A stretch of DNA of 57,333 bases from Gammaproteobacteria bacterium (GCA_021648145.1 JAKITI010000017.1:1-57333); one strand, 5' to 3'; shown: positions 1 through 7,460, numbered from the stretch's first letter. The notes: generated by a model not told the origin, from the sequence alone. Numbers and translations are program-made.

Positions 1-267
1 GAGCTATGGAGCAAGATCAAAGAGAAACTTGCCGGAAAAATAGCAACGGATTACTGGAAACCCTATGAAAACTTTATCCCAAAAGAAAAACACATCCAAT
101 CGAAAGCTGAAACCTACACGGTGGAAGACTACAACAGCATCTTCAGACACTTTCTTGCACGAATGGGTCGGAAAACAAAATGTTATACAAAAAGTGTACG
201 TATGCTGGAATTGTCAACATTGTTGTTAATGCATAAGAGAAATGGAACACTAACTATACTAGATTAG
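1..267 (+). CDS. IS1-family transposase, C-terminal part (runs in from the left edge)
   Basis: An open frame enters from the left edge and stops at 265-267. The 88 residues visible match the end of IS1 InsB-type DDE transposases: a Trp-rich stretch (DYWKPYENF), then an ARMGRKTKCYTKSVRMLE segment equivalent to the ARLGRKSLSFSKS region of IS1 InsB. The catalytic Asp residues lie outside the window. It is not a copy of the IS1-family element at 50482-51296, whose C-terminus differs at most positions. No IS1-type terminal repeat is recognisable just after the stop, so the right end may be degraded. Confidence 0.75.
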   Translation, partial: ELWSKIKEKLAGKIATDYWKPYENFIPKEKHIQSKAETYTVEDYNSIFRHFLARMGRKTKCYTKSVRMLELSTLLLMHKRNGTLTILD

Positions 268-305
268 CAATGCCTCTAACTAGGCTATACTACTTTAGCA
301 ATGCC
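249..305 (+). repeat. Imperfect tandem duplication after the transposase end
   Basis: Two adjacent segments share CTAACTA...CTA...TTAGCAATGCC; the 11-mer TTAGCAATGCC occurs exactly at 264-274 and 295-305. Both copies lie on the same side of the transposase, so this is not a target-site duplication. It may mark a small rearrangement at the IS/flank junction. Confidence 0.4.
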
Positions 306-334
306 ATTTCTTTTGTCTCAAACGAATTTTTTTC

Positions 335-706
335 TTGCAATACGGGGCGGACTTATATGGTCTGCTTAAAGGAAATAATGCCGTAATCCAGCTATTTTTT
401 GATTCAAGGTGCGTGCTTTCTGAATGTGCTGTCAGCCAGATTACTCGTATGGAATTGTTGAGTTTTCCATCATTGCAGGCTAATGAAGAGCAGGCAATTC
501 AAAAATTTCTAGATACTATAACGGTCTTGAATTTTGATGAAAGAATAGAAGAAGGTGTGATTCAGTTTAGAAGATCTCAAGGTGGGAAGCTTCCTGATGC
601 AATGATAGCTGCAACTGCGCTTTGCTATCAGTTGCAGCTGCTTGCCATGGATAAAAACCTAGATAAGCGAGTCAAGCTGATAGCAAAGGGATTATCAAAG
701 GGGTAA
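335..706 (+). pseudogene. PIN-domain (VapC-like) toxin, 5' end degraded
   Basis: The C-terminal two thirds are a normal PIN ribonuclease domain of the VapC class: LPDAMIAATAL followed by LLAMDKNL carries the conserved third and fourth acidic positions, and ITRMEL carries the second (Glu). The expected N-terminus, hydrophobic-Asp-Thr-Asn/Ser, is not there: the frame reads FLQYGADLYGLLKGN, so LLKGN is aligned correctly but the first catalytic Asp is lost. An ATG at 301 is in another frame and gives only a short peptide, which suggests an indel near 330-345. No antitoxin gene is next to it. It lies directly after IS1 sequence, so the antitoxin may have been lost with the insertion. Confidence 0.55.
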
Positions 707-730
707 TTGATTTGATTCCTTTGTTGATGG

Positions 731-1015
731 GTGGATGGCAGTTTATTTGAAGGCAGTCGATTATTGGTCCAGGTAGAACTAAAAGCTATTTTCAGATGTG
801 TTGATGATTATTTGCCGAGTAGCATTAAGGTAGCAGCAGTCATGATGCATGACCTAGCATTAGAGTTAATAGCTCAAGGCCATGAAGTGACTGTTTGTAC
901 GCCAGACCATACTCTAAAAAAGCCATTTTTTATCGAAGAACTTGATGGTGTTCAAGTGATGCGTTTTAAAGTCCCCGATAGGGGATCTGTAAATCCCACG
1001 CCTTCAGGTGGCTAG
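731..1015 (+). pseudogene. Glycosyltransferase family 4 (WbuB-like), N-terminal fragment
   Basis: From about 779 the frame reads AIFRCVDDYLPSSIKVAA, then HDLALELIAQGHEVTVCTPD and IEELDGVQVMRFK, the N-terminal Rossmann fold of GT4 glycosyltransferases used in O-antigen or capsule synthesis (WbuB class). The usual start Met is replaced (CTA codon at 779) and no ribosome site is visible; the leftward extension is not homologous-looking. The frame ends at 1015 within IS200-type left-end sequence, so only about 70 of an expected 400 residues remain. It is a dead fragment left by transposition. Confidence 0.65.
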
Positions 1016-1419
1016 GGTCAGCATGGTATGCTTGTGATATGCAGAATTATAAGCATGGCGGACACACTATTTGGGATTGCAAATATCATTTGGTCTGGGT
1101 AACGAAATATCGTTATCCGATATTGGATGGAGATGTAGGGCAGAGGTGTCGAGAGTTGTTGCGAGAGATTGCGCGAAGCAAAGAGATGATCATCTATGCG
1201 GGAGCAATCAACAGGGATCACGTGCATATGCTGATAGGCATTCCACCGAGTTTGTCTGTATCCAAGGCGGTTCAGTTTCTGAAAGGGAAGAGTTCTCACA
1301 AGATGCTTTCGGAGTTTCCACAATTAAGGAAGCGGTACTGGGGTCAGCATTTGTGGGCGAGGGGTTATTTTGGGTTGCCTCCAGTGGCAACGTGACAGAC
1401 GAAGTCTGGAAGGCCTATA
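973..1419 (+). mobile_element. IS200/IS605-type element, left copy, damaged
   Basis: Two short hairpins precede the transposase, CCCC-GATA-GGGG at 973-984 and CCAC-N8-GTGG near 996-1011, as expected of the imperfect palindromic left end of IS200/IS605 elements. The transposase frame then runs from 1039. Similarity to the other copy at the right edge of the window stops at about 1419, and the terminal hairpins seen after that copy (57144-57205) are missing here. The right end has been replaced by unrelated sequence. Confidence 0.5.
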
Positions 1420-1529
1420 AAGTGGTTAAGACGGGGCGGCAATTATTTGTAAAACTAAAAGAAAAACATCGAATATTACTGGAGCAAGTGCTTATCGCAC
1501 TGAAGGAGTTTGAGCCGCCGCCAATTTGA
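1039..1529 (+). pseudogene. tnpA: IS200-type Y1 transposase TnpA with frameshift and foreign tail
   Basis: Residues 1-110 are a Y1_Tnp domain: WDCKYHLVWVTKYR near the start, and the HUH metal-site motif in INRDHVHMLIGIP. At about 1366-1374 the sequence GGTTATTTTGGGTT has extra bases relative to the homologous GGCTATTGGGTA in the right-edge copy, so the frame slips: the reading GQHLWARGYF continues only if one moves to the frame ending at 1529, which gives WVASSGNVTDEVWKAY. After that Tyr the sequence no longer resembles TnpA (KVVKTGRQLFVKL... to the stop). The catalytic Tyr normally lies in the C-terminal helix reached only after the shift. Non-functional as written. Confidence 0.75.
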
Positions 1530-1995
1530 AACGATACAAACACAGCTTGTTACAGGATAGATCCGTCCAAAATGGCCAATTGACTACTGAATAGGCATCG
1601 AGGAACGGTTTTTGACTAACCTCACCCCTCACACACACGGTGACGGTCAGCAATAAAACCTGAAAGAGGGATTCAAGGTCTCTTGGAGTCATGATGCCCC
1701 CTACCTGGGGATTTGGGAGACAGGTTGCCTTTGACGATTACGCATGACTGGTGGTACCGCGCAAAGGTCTCAAGATAAATATTTTAAGATGTTTGAAGGC
1801 TATAGTTGCTATTTAAGAAACCGAACCTGCCTGTGAATGGTGGCATATAATCTAGGTTTATATTGCCAATAGAGAGTTATTTTTAATAATAATTATCAGA
1901 AAACTTTACAAATATTTTTATTTCATTGAGAATTGCAGGGTGGATAGGTAAAAGTGTTCCATTTTAAATTTTTTGAAAACTTAGGATGTATAAAA
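1530..1995. other. 466-bp gap with no convincing gene
   Basis: No frame in this stretch has a ribosome site plus recognisable protein. The GC-richer first half (to about 1760) continues the mobile scrap of the left end; the AT-rich second half probably holds the promoter of the lipoprotein gene at 1996. It contains the first copy of CAAAGGTCTCAA (1762-1773), which recurs at 2811-2822. Confidence 0.4.
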
Positions 1996-2709
1996 ATGAA
2001 AAAAGCCATTTTATTAACTACTGTTATGGCAGCAGCTTTAATGGGTTGCGAACAGGCTAATGATGCCGTTGATAAAGCAAGCTCTACTGTAACTGATGCC
2101 GCTAAAGACGCAGTCTCTGCCGTTGAAGAAACAAGTGCTGATGTTTTAGATGCAGCAAAAGAAACAGCCAATGGTGCTGTAGAGGGTGCTAAAGATGTGG
2201 GTTCTAATATAGTGGACTCTGCAAAAGATGCGACTTCCAGTGCAGTTGAGTCAACTAAAGAAGCAGGAGCCAGTATGCTTGATGGTGCTAAGGATATGAC
2301 ATCCAAGGCAGTTGATAGCACTAAAGAAATGGGCGCAGATGCACTTTCTGGTTCCAAGGACATGACAGCTGGAGTTGTTGACGGAACTAAAGAAAAAGTA
2401 GCTGGTGCAACGGCGGCTGTTGCTGGATTAGCGGCAGCTTCTTCTCAAAAAGCCTCAGGTGCTGATTTGGCCAAAGGAGAGGAAATTTACTCTGCAACCT
2501 GTAAATTGTGCCATGATACTGGCATGATGGACGCACCTAAATTGGGTGATGCAGGTGATTGGGGCGCTCGTATGGCTCAAGGTATGGATGCAATCAATGC
2601 GAATGCAATCAATGGTATTCGTGGAATGCCTGCAAAAGGTGGTAAAGCGAGCCTTACAGATGATGAAGTAAAAGCAGCTGTAGCTTATATGCTTTCAAAA
2701 AGTCACTAA
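1996..2709 (+). CDS. Lipoprotein with LEA-like 22-residue repeats fused to cytochrome c5
   Basis: The ATG at 1996 starts a clean lipoprotein signal, MKKAILLTTVMAAALMGC, with the lipobox LMGC; an in-frame codon at 1954 would bury it. About residues 20-140 are Ala/Lys/Asp/Thr-rich amphipathic repeats with a 22-residue period (AVExTKExGAxxLDGAKDMT), like group 3 LEA or apolipoprotein-type helices. Residues 155-237 are a cytochrome c5 domain: haem motif CKLCH, APKLGDAGDWGAR, and the distal GMPAKGG with an axial Met. A periplasmic, membrane-tethered electron carrier on a long helical stalk is the natural reading. It has its own terminator. Placement near the cbb3 locus is compatible with electron delivery but does not prove it. 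Confidence 0.8.
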   Translation: MKKAILLTTVMAAALMGCEQANDAVDKASSTVTDAAKDAVSAVEETSADVLDAAKETANGAVEGAKDVGSNIVDSAKDATSSAVESTKEAGASMLDGAKDMTSKAVDSTKEMGADALSGSKDMTAGVVDGTKEKVAGATAAVAGLAAASSQKASGADLAKGEEIYSATCKLCHDTGMMDAPKLGDAGDWGARMAQGMDAINANAINGIRGMPAKGGKASLTDDEVKAAVAYMLSKSH

Positions 2710-2733
2710 AAGTATATAAATACAGTTTTTCTT

Positions 2734-2765
2734 AAAAAGGGGCTTTATAGCCCCTTTTTTTGTTT
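2734..2765 (+). terminator. Rho-independent terminator after the cytochrome c5 lipoprotein
   Basis: AAAAAGGGGCT-TTAT-AGCCCCTTTTT forms an 11-bp stem with a 4-nt loop, followed by more T residues, 25 bp after the stop codon. Confidence 0.9.
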
Positions 2766-2913
2766 TGTTATTTCCAGTTTCCCTTACTGGAACGAAAAGT
2801 ATTTTTCGTACAAAGGTCTCAAAATATAATATTTTTTTCAATAAAATTTAATGTTTTACATAAATAGGGTGATAATAAGCTTGAGATCATATTTTTGAAG
2901 CTGGAGATATTTA

Positions 2914-3654
2914 ATGAAAAATAGTCATTTGGTTGTATATGCACTGTCAACAATATTCGTTTCGCCTGCGTTTGCAGGTGGAGATATTGATCAGTTGGAA
3001 AAATTGACAAGTCAAGATGAATTTCTCTCTTTATCAAAAGATTTAGGCGCAGCTTTCAGCTATAAATCAATTGTTCCTGCAGAACCCATGGGGATTTTGG
3101 GATTTGATGTCGGGGTGGAAGTGACGGCCACGCAAATGGAGCATTCAGATATATGGAAAAAAGCAGCAAGCTCGAATGGTTCGTCTAGCGTGCTGTATTT
3201 GCCTAAACTGCACGCACATAAAGGTTTACCTTTTGGTTTTGATATAGGGGCTTCATATTCAGCGCTCCCATCAACTGATATAAGCATGATGGGTGCAGAG
3301 GTGCGTTATGCCATCCTGGAAGGCAGTATTGCAACTCCGGCTCTTGCTGTGCGGGGAACTTACTCCCGCATAAATGGAATTGATGAATTAGACTTTGAAA
3401 CCAAAGGGCTTGAGCTTTCTCTGTCAAAAGGCTTTGCCATATTGACTCCTTACGGTGGTGTAGGAAAAGTTTGGGTGAATAGTGACCCTGGTGGTGTTGC
3501 AAAGAGTGTCGCGGGTCTGGAAAGCGAAAGCTTTGCGGAGAATAAATTGTTTGCGGGTATCAGTATGAATTTGTTAATTTTAAATCTTACTGTAGAAGCG
3601 GATAAAATAGGTGATAACACATCTTATAGTGCTAAAGTTAGCTTGGGTTTTTAG
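2914..3654 (+). CDS. Outer-membrane beta-barrel protein, function unknown
   Basis: A signal peptide is visible (MKNSHLVVYALSTIFVSPAFA, cleaved after AFA), preceded by a GGAG-type ribosome site. The mature 225 residues alternate hydrophobic and polar positions with many Gly and aromatic residues and finish with a C-terminal Phe (KVSLGF), the usual BamA recognition end of outer-membrane barrels. Short strands such as VGVEVTATQMEH, FGFDIGASYSAL and AEVRYAIL suggest eight to ten strands. There are no Cys residues or enzyme motifs. It stands alone between the c5 lipoprotein and the convergent motor operon. The exact family was not recognised. Confidence 0.7.
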   Translation: MKNSHLVVYALSTIFVSPAFAGGDIDQLEKLTSQDEFLSLSKDLGAAFSYKSIVPAEPMGILGFDVGVEVTATQMEHSDIWKKAASSNGSSSVLYLPKLHAHKGLPFGFDIGASYSALPSTDISMMGAEVRYAILEGSIATPALAVRGTYSRINGIDELDFETKGLELSLSKGFAILTPYGGVGKVWVNSDPGGVAKSVAGLESESFAENKLFAGISMNLLILNLTVEADKIGDNTSYSAKVSLGF

Positions 3655-3663
3655 TCACTATTA

Positions 3664-3724
3664 AGCTCACCCCTGAAATTTGCCACTTCTTTCTCCTTGA
3701 ACTGGCGAATTTCAGGGGTGAGCT
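3664..3724. terminator. Long inverted repeat between convergent genes
   Basis: AGCTCACCCCTGAAATTTGCCA (arm 3664-3685) is matched by its reverse complement at 3703-3724 with one mismatch, around a 17-nt loop. It lies 10 bp past the outer-membrane protein stop and 42 bp from the end of the opposing TonB-like gene. There is no T-tract, so it is either a bidirectional transcription stop or 3'-end mRNA stabiliser rather than a textbook terminator. Confidence 0.6.
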
Positions 3725-3765
3725 GAACCAGTTACATGTTCATTTTCTACTATACTGAGAGCTTT

Positions 3766-4749
3766 CTATGTCGGTAGAAAATCAAAGTTATATTGAATTG
3801 TAAATTCACTAACATTTTCCGCACCAAAATTAATAAATTTGATACGTGAGCGAATTTTTTTCAGAACCTCTTCTGACTGAAATTCGCTGGAAATAATTTC
3901 ACACTTTATGACTTTCCCTGACGGTGCGATGACAATCTCAATATTGACTCTACCTTGCAAGGTAGGGTCTTTTCTTAATGCTCGCCGGTAAATTGAATCA
4001 ATTGCACCTTTATTTTGACTGAGTTTAAGAATAACGGCTCCTTTGGAACGCTCTTTTATCTTGGAAACTTGTTTTGTAGGCTTTTTGTTTGCCACCGCAT
4101 CACGAGCAGCGAGCTCAATTGGGCTTTCCATCGCAGTTGTAGAGCGGTCAGTGAGCTGAACACCTCCTGTATTGAGAGGGCGTTGGCTTGTGCTGATGCC
4201 TCCACTGCTTTTTTCTGCCATAGAAGTCATCATAGAGCGCTCTATACTTGAGCTTTTAGGCTGTCCCGTTGCGAGTGGAGCTGTGTTGTTAAACACGGGG
4301 GTCTCTCGAAGGTCAGCAAGATCATCTGAAAATGCAAGCAATCCAGAACTTGCTGCTTTTTCGCGAGCCGCTTCAACACGTTGTTCGGGTGTTTTTTGTT
4401 TTATAGGTTTAGGCGGTTCTTTTTTTTCAATTTTTTCTTTTTCAGGTTTTTTCTCTGGTTTCTTCTTTTCCGGTTCTTTTTTGGGTTCCTCTTTTTTAAC
4501 CTCAGGTTTTTCTATTTTGATTTCAGGTTTAGGTGGTGGTGCGATTTTTTTACGCTCAAGAATCATCTTGGCCAAGCGTGGAGGAAGTTTTTCGGCTTGT
4601 GAGCGCTCTTGTTTGGGCACTGTAATGTAAGATACGGAAATACTTCCGATTAAAAATACAATCAAAAAAATAGCGACAACTTGACGAAATCTGCGTTCAT
4701 CAAATTGATTGGCTGTCCATGATAATTCGTAAGGAGTCAATGTCGCCAC
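3766..4749 (-). CDS. TonB/AgmX-like energy-transducing protein
   Basis: 327 residues with a GTG start 7 bp after the upstream exbD-like gene. A single membrane helix lies at about residues 25-45 (VVAIFLIVFLIGSISVSYI). A long Pro/Lys/Glu-rich rod follows (about 55-120, many KKPEKKPEK units), as in TonB and TolA. Serine-rich linker sequence covers about 130-230. The C-terminal 80 residues (IYRRALRKDPTLQGRVNIEIVIAPSGKV) are the AgmX/PglI C-terminal type of TonB domain. It would carry the proton-motive motion of the ExbB/ExbD complex across the periplasm. It is last in the operon starting near 11213. Confidence 0.8.
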   Translation of the reverse strand: MATLTPYELSWTANQFDERRFRQVVAIFLIVFLIGSISVSYITVPKQERSQAEKLPPRLAKMILERKKIAPPPKPEIKIEKPEVKKEEPKKEPEKKKPEKKPEKEKIEKKEPPKPIKQKTPEQRVEAAREKAASSGLLAFSDDLADLRETPVFNNTAPLATGQPKSSSIERSMMTSMAEKSSGGISTSQRPLNTGGVQLTDRSTTAMESPIELAARDAVANKKPTKQVSKIKERSKGAVILKLSQNKGAIDSIYRRALRKDPTLQGRVNIEIVIAPSGKVIKCEIISSEFQSEEVLKKIRSRIKFINFGAENVSEFTIQYNFDFLPT

Positions 4750-4756
4750 GTTTTAA

Positions 4757-5263
4757 TTAGTCCTGTTTTTTTATCATTTTTTTAGCGACAGCCAATGAGA
4801 TATTGCTGTAGCCTGAGCGCGAACAAGTGGCCATGATTTTTTTAAGCAGTGAGTATGGAATCTGTTTGTCGCCCATAATGGTAATTTCACCTTTAAAAGG
4901 TTGGTCATCTGGCAGATTTTTTATGGATCGTGCGGCGTTATAGTTCAGTTCATCCTGTAGTGGTTTGATCATGGGTTCGGAGCTATTCATTACATCGCGA
5001 ATAGAGGCCACTTTTTTACCATGAATTAATATGTCACGGTTGTTGACGACAATAACTAAAGTCTCTTTAGGCAATTGTTCCACTGATGCCTTAGGAAGTT
5101 TCATATCTTTTGTGCTTGGGAGCACCGCAACATTGGATGAGTTGACTAATAAAAAGAAAACAAGAATGGTAAATATATCCATCAACGAGACTAAATTAAT
5201 TTTTCCTTGATATTTTCGTTTATGGTGTCGCTCCATGCGGCGCGCACGTCTGGACATTTTCAT
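4757..5263 (-). CDS. ExbD/TolR-family protein, second paralogue (Asp present)
   Basis: 168 residues: a very basic cytoplasmic N-terminus (SRRARRMERHHKRK), one membrane helix (about 24-44) beginning KINLVSLMDIFTILVFFLL, and a periplasmic domain ending SNISLAVAKKM. Asp29 sits where ExbD and TolR carry the membrane Asp that takes part in proton transfer. The start ATG overlaps the stop of the preceding exbD-like gene by 4 bp (ATGA), so the two are translationally coupled. It partners the ExbB-like protein and the TonB-like protein on either side. Confidence 0.85.
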   Translation of the reverse strand: MKMSRRARRMERHHKRKYQGKINLVSLMDIFTILVFFLLVNSSNVAVLPSTKDMKLPKASVEQLPKETLVIVVNNRDILIHGKKVASIRDVMNSSEPMIKPLQDELNYNAARSIKNLPDDQPFKGEITIMGDKQIPYSLLKKIMATCSRSGYSNISLAVAKKMIKKQD

Positions 5264-5748
5264 GGTGCATCACCAAGCGATATATCAGGGAAAAGCTCAG
5301 CTTGCACGACAGAGCCCGCCTGGTAAATTTCGACCATGCGCGTATTATCCATAACCTGAATTAATGTGTCATAAGTCGTTTCGGGTTTTGATAGAATCAT
5401 CGCTTCCTGTTTGTCAGGGAAGCGGGTTTTTAGTGCGCTTAATAAATCGGTGAGTGCTTTGTAATCGTGTTGTCCTTCTTTTAAAGGGATCATTCTGAGT
5501 AACCTTCCTGGGCGATCAGAGACTTGCAGTGCATCTGGATGAATGATGACCTCCAGTAAAAATTCAGGCTTTTCATCGTTTTCAACATTAACACTGTCAG
5601 CAGGTGGCAGGTTAAGCTCGAGTATTGTAATCTGGGAAAACACAGCAGTAATGAGTAAAAATGGTATGAGAATGACCATCAGGTTCAAGAATGCGGTGAT
5701 ATCCAGCTCAGCCGGCTCTTTGCCATGTCGGCGCAAGCGCTTTCTCAT
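5260..5748 (-). CDS. ExbD/TolR-family protein, first paralogue (Asp replaced by Asn)
   Basis: 162 residues: basic N-terminus RKRLRRHGKEPAELDI, one membrane helix (about 17-40), and a periplasmic domain. Aligned to ExbD, the membrane Asp position reads TAFLNLMVILIP, that is Asn22, whereas the neighbouring paralogue keeps Asp. Asp16 is just outside the helix and is the only nearby acid. It overlaps the end of the ExbB-like gene by 4 bp and the start of the second exbD-like gene by 4 bp. Two dissimilar ExbD proteins per motor is also the arrangement in the myxobacterial AglRQS motor. Confidence 0.85.
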   Translation of the reverse strand: MRKRLRRHGKEPAELDITAFLNLMVILIPFLLITAVFSQITILELNLPPADSVNVENDEKPEFLLEVIIHPDALQVSDRPGRLLRMIPLKEGQHDYKALTDLLSALKTRFPDKQEAMILSKPETTYDTLIQVMDNTRMVEIYQAGSVVQAELFPDISLGDAP

Positions 5749-6410
5749 TGTTGTGGTCTTTTATTTGCTGCGGCGCGGCGCGTATTAGTGCTTATTACGT
5801 TAAGAACTTTGACCGAGGCCATCTCTAGATTGTCAATGATATCTGTGGTTTTTGTCTGCAAAAAAGCGTGCATTAAAATCAGGGGGATCGCGACAATCAA
5901 GCCAAATGCGGTCGTATTCATGGCGATAGAGATACTGGATGAAAGCAGATCAGCTTTTTGGGCTGGGTCGGCTTGAGCAACTGCAGTAAATGCCTGGATC
6001 AAGCCAATAATTGTGCCTAGTAGCCCCATGAGTGTTGCGATATTAGCTAGAGTTGCTAAGTAGTGGGTTCGCTTTTCTATTTTTGGAATGGCTTCCATTA
6101 ACCCTTCTTCCATGGCGGTTTCAATATCGTCACGGTGTTGGGAGGTTTGTAAGCGCGCCAAACCATATGAGACGATGCTTGCCATGGCAGTTTTTGATTT
6201 AACAACAATATTGGCTGCTTTATCATAAGCACCTGATTTAAGCTGCGGTATGAGTGCTTTCCATACCTTCATATTTCTGTTTTTGACAGAAGTAAGATAC
6301 AAGTAGCGCTCAACAGCAATGGCAAGGCCTAAAGCTAAGATGAGTATGATGGGATACATAAACGCACCACCTTCTTGCAAAAAGCGAACAATGGTTGTTA
6401 TGGCATCCAT
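5745..6410 (-). CDS. ExbB/TolQ/MotA-family motor protein
   Basis: 221 residues with three membrane helices: about 16-36 (FMYPIILILALGLAIAVERYLYL), about 120-142 (LATLANIATLMGLLGTIIGLI) and about 160-185 (SISIAMNTTAFGLIVAIPLIL). The Thr residues in helices 2 and 3 match those lining the proton path in ExbB and TolQ. A GGAG ribosome site lies 8 bp before the ATG. It forms the stator pentamer with the two ExbD-like proteins encoded right after it. A separate promoter can be seen upstream (6462-6489). Confidence 0.9.
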   Translation of the reverse strand: MDAITTIVRFLQEGGAFMYPIILILALGLAIAVERYLYLTSVKNRNMKVWKALIPQLKSGAYDKAANIVVKSKTAMASIVSYGLARLQTSQHRDDIETAMEEGLMEAIPKIEKRTHYLATLANIATLMGLLGTIIGLIQAFTAVAQADPAQKADLLSSSISIAMNTTAFGLIVAIPLILMHAFLQTKTTDIIDNLEMASVKVLNVISTNTRRAAANKRPQQ

Positions 6411-6461
6411 ATTGATCTCCTGAGTTGAATATAGTTTGTTTTTGACATAAAAAAACCGGGC

Positions 6462-6489
6462 ATTATAACTGACTGAATAATTTTGTTAA
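6462..6489 (-). promoter_or_regulatory. Candidate sigma-70 promoter in front of the motor genes
   Basis: Reading the minus strand, TTAACA (6489-6484) and TATAAT (6467-6462) are separated by 16 bp, with the exbB-like start about 50 bp further on. The -10 box is perfect and the -35 box has one mismatch to TTGACA. It overlaps the 3' end of the 106-residue gene, so the four motor genes could be transcribed apart from the TPR genes. Confidence 0.45.
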
Positions 6490-6806
6490 GGTTTCGTTTC
6501 GTGCTGATTTTTGTGTTCGTTTTTAAACAGCTTGTAGTATTTGAGCTGTCGTTGAAAAACCTCTCTGTCGAGTGGTTGCAACACATCTTTATTAGCCAGG
6601 CTTTCGAGCGGTTTGCCTGATATTTTGCTCATGGGAGGCGATTTCCAGGGGATGATGTAGGAGACAGTCGGCAGCTCCGTATTGGTTGAGCTTTTTTGAG
6701 GCATTTCGGCAAAACTGCTGTTAAATGGTATGAGCACTAAAATGAGTAGAGCATACATTTTTTTATAGAAGCAGGTTTGTATCGAATATTGTTGCATTGA
6801 TTTCAT
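6486..6806 (-). CDS. Small exported protein of the motor operon, unknown
   Basis: 106 residues with a hydrophobic segment and a signal-peptidase-like site (MYALLILVLIPFNSSFA, then EMPQ). The Met at residue 17 (minus-strand position 6758) is an equally good start and would give a standard signal peptide. The mature part is about 72 residues, Lys- and Pro-rich, with no Cys and no motif that I recognise. It sits 21 bp after the small TPR lipoprotein gene and before the exbB-like gene, so it is probably a periplasmic component of the same machine. Confidence 0.6.
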   Translation of the reverse strand: MKSMQQYSIQTCFYKKMYALLILVLIPFNSSFAEMPQKSSTNTELPTVSYIIPWKSPPMSKISGKPLESLANKDVLQPLDREVFQRQLKYYKLFKNEHKNQHETKP

Positions 6807-6827
6807 TGGTTTATGTGTTCAAAGAAG

Positions 6828-7460
6828 TTAGATTTTTGACATTTCAGATTTAATTCGACGTTGAAGGTCGAGTATCCATATAGCGGCTTTTTTATCTTTT
6901 TCAGTAGATAGCTCCTGATAGCGCTTGTAATGGTCTAGCGCTTTTTTCAGGTTTCCCATATATAGATCATAAAGAATTCCCAGATTGATGTGAGCATTAG
7001 TATAGTTTTCATCAAGTTTTAGTGCTTTTTTATAAGCTGACTCTGCTTCATCGAAACGACCATTTTGTCTGTGTAATATACCCAGTTGATTGTATATGGC
7101 GGGGCTGTTTTTATTGAGTTTAATTGCCTTTTTGTACTGTTTTTCAGCCTCACTATCACGACCATCACGGGCATAGATGATCCCCAGGTTTGCGTAAGGC
7201 CCAGAAAAATTTGGATATTTTTGGATTATTTCAACCAATAACTTTTCAGCCTTTCGGTAATTTTGTATTTTCATTGCTTTTTTAGCACGTTTAAAAGCAT
7301 TTTGTGCTTCGGGTGGAGCCGAAGTATTTCCGGTTTTTTCTGAACCAGGTGTTTGCGCGGTTGTTTTAGATATAGGCGTACTACTACAGCCTGCTAATCC
7401 GGTTAAAAGCAGTGTTGTAAGTAATAAAGGTTTAATGTAAGCGGTCAATGGCTGTTTCAT
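6828..7460 (-). CDS. TPR lipoprotein (GltE/AglT-like)
   Basis: 210 residues. Lipoprotein signal LLTTLLLTGLAGCSS (lipobox LAGC). Residues about 55-190 contain three to four tetratricopeptide repeats, for example FKRAKKAMKIQNYRKAEKLL, YANLGIIYARDGRDSEAEKQ and YNQLGILHRQNGRFDEAESA. The start overlaps the 3' end of the large TPR gene by 29 bp. A membrane-anchored scaffold in the periplasm is expected; small TPR lipoproteins accompany Agl/Glt-type motors. Confidence 0.8.
   Translation of the reverse strand: MKQPLTAYIKPLLLTTLLLTGLAGCSSTPISKTTAQTPGSEKTGNTSAPPEAQNAFKRAKKAMKIQNYRKAEKLLVEIIQKYPNFSGPYANLGIIYARDGRDSEAEKQYKKAIKLNKNSPAIYNQLGILHRQNGRFDEAESAYKKALKLDENYTNAHINLGILYDLYMGNLKKALDHYKRYQELSTEKDKKAAIWILDLQRRIKSEMSKI

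Larger units (their letters stand above)
1762..2822 (+). repeat. Dispersed repeat CAAAGGTCTCAA, two copies
   Basis: The 12-mer occurs at 1762-1773 and 2811-2822, and the AT-rich bases after each copy (about ATA..ATATTTT) also align with small gaps. One copy precedes the cytochrome lipoprotein, the other precedes the outer-membrane protein. It could be a shared upstream element or the trace of a duplication. The interval given spans both copies. Confidence 0.4.

Noticed and set aside
264-305. TTAGCAATGCC pair as an IS1 target duplication
   Set aside because: Both copies lie on the same side of the transposase end, whereas a target duplication would flank the element.
1492-1692. Minus-strand 66-codon frame in the left scrap
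   Set aside because: Some transposon-like flavour but no domain, and its stop and start have no supporting signals; left as unassigned mobile debris.
4172-4630. Plus-strand open frames (4015-4630) inside the TonB-like gene
   Set aside because: They are antisense to the Pro/Lys-rich rod; the long Phe/Gly/Ser-rich translation is just the complement of repeated AAA/GAA codons and has no ribosome site.
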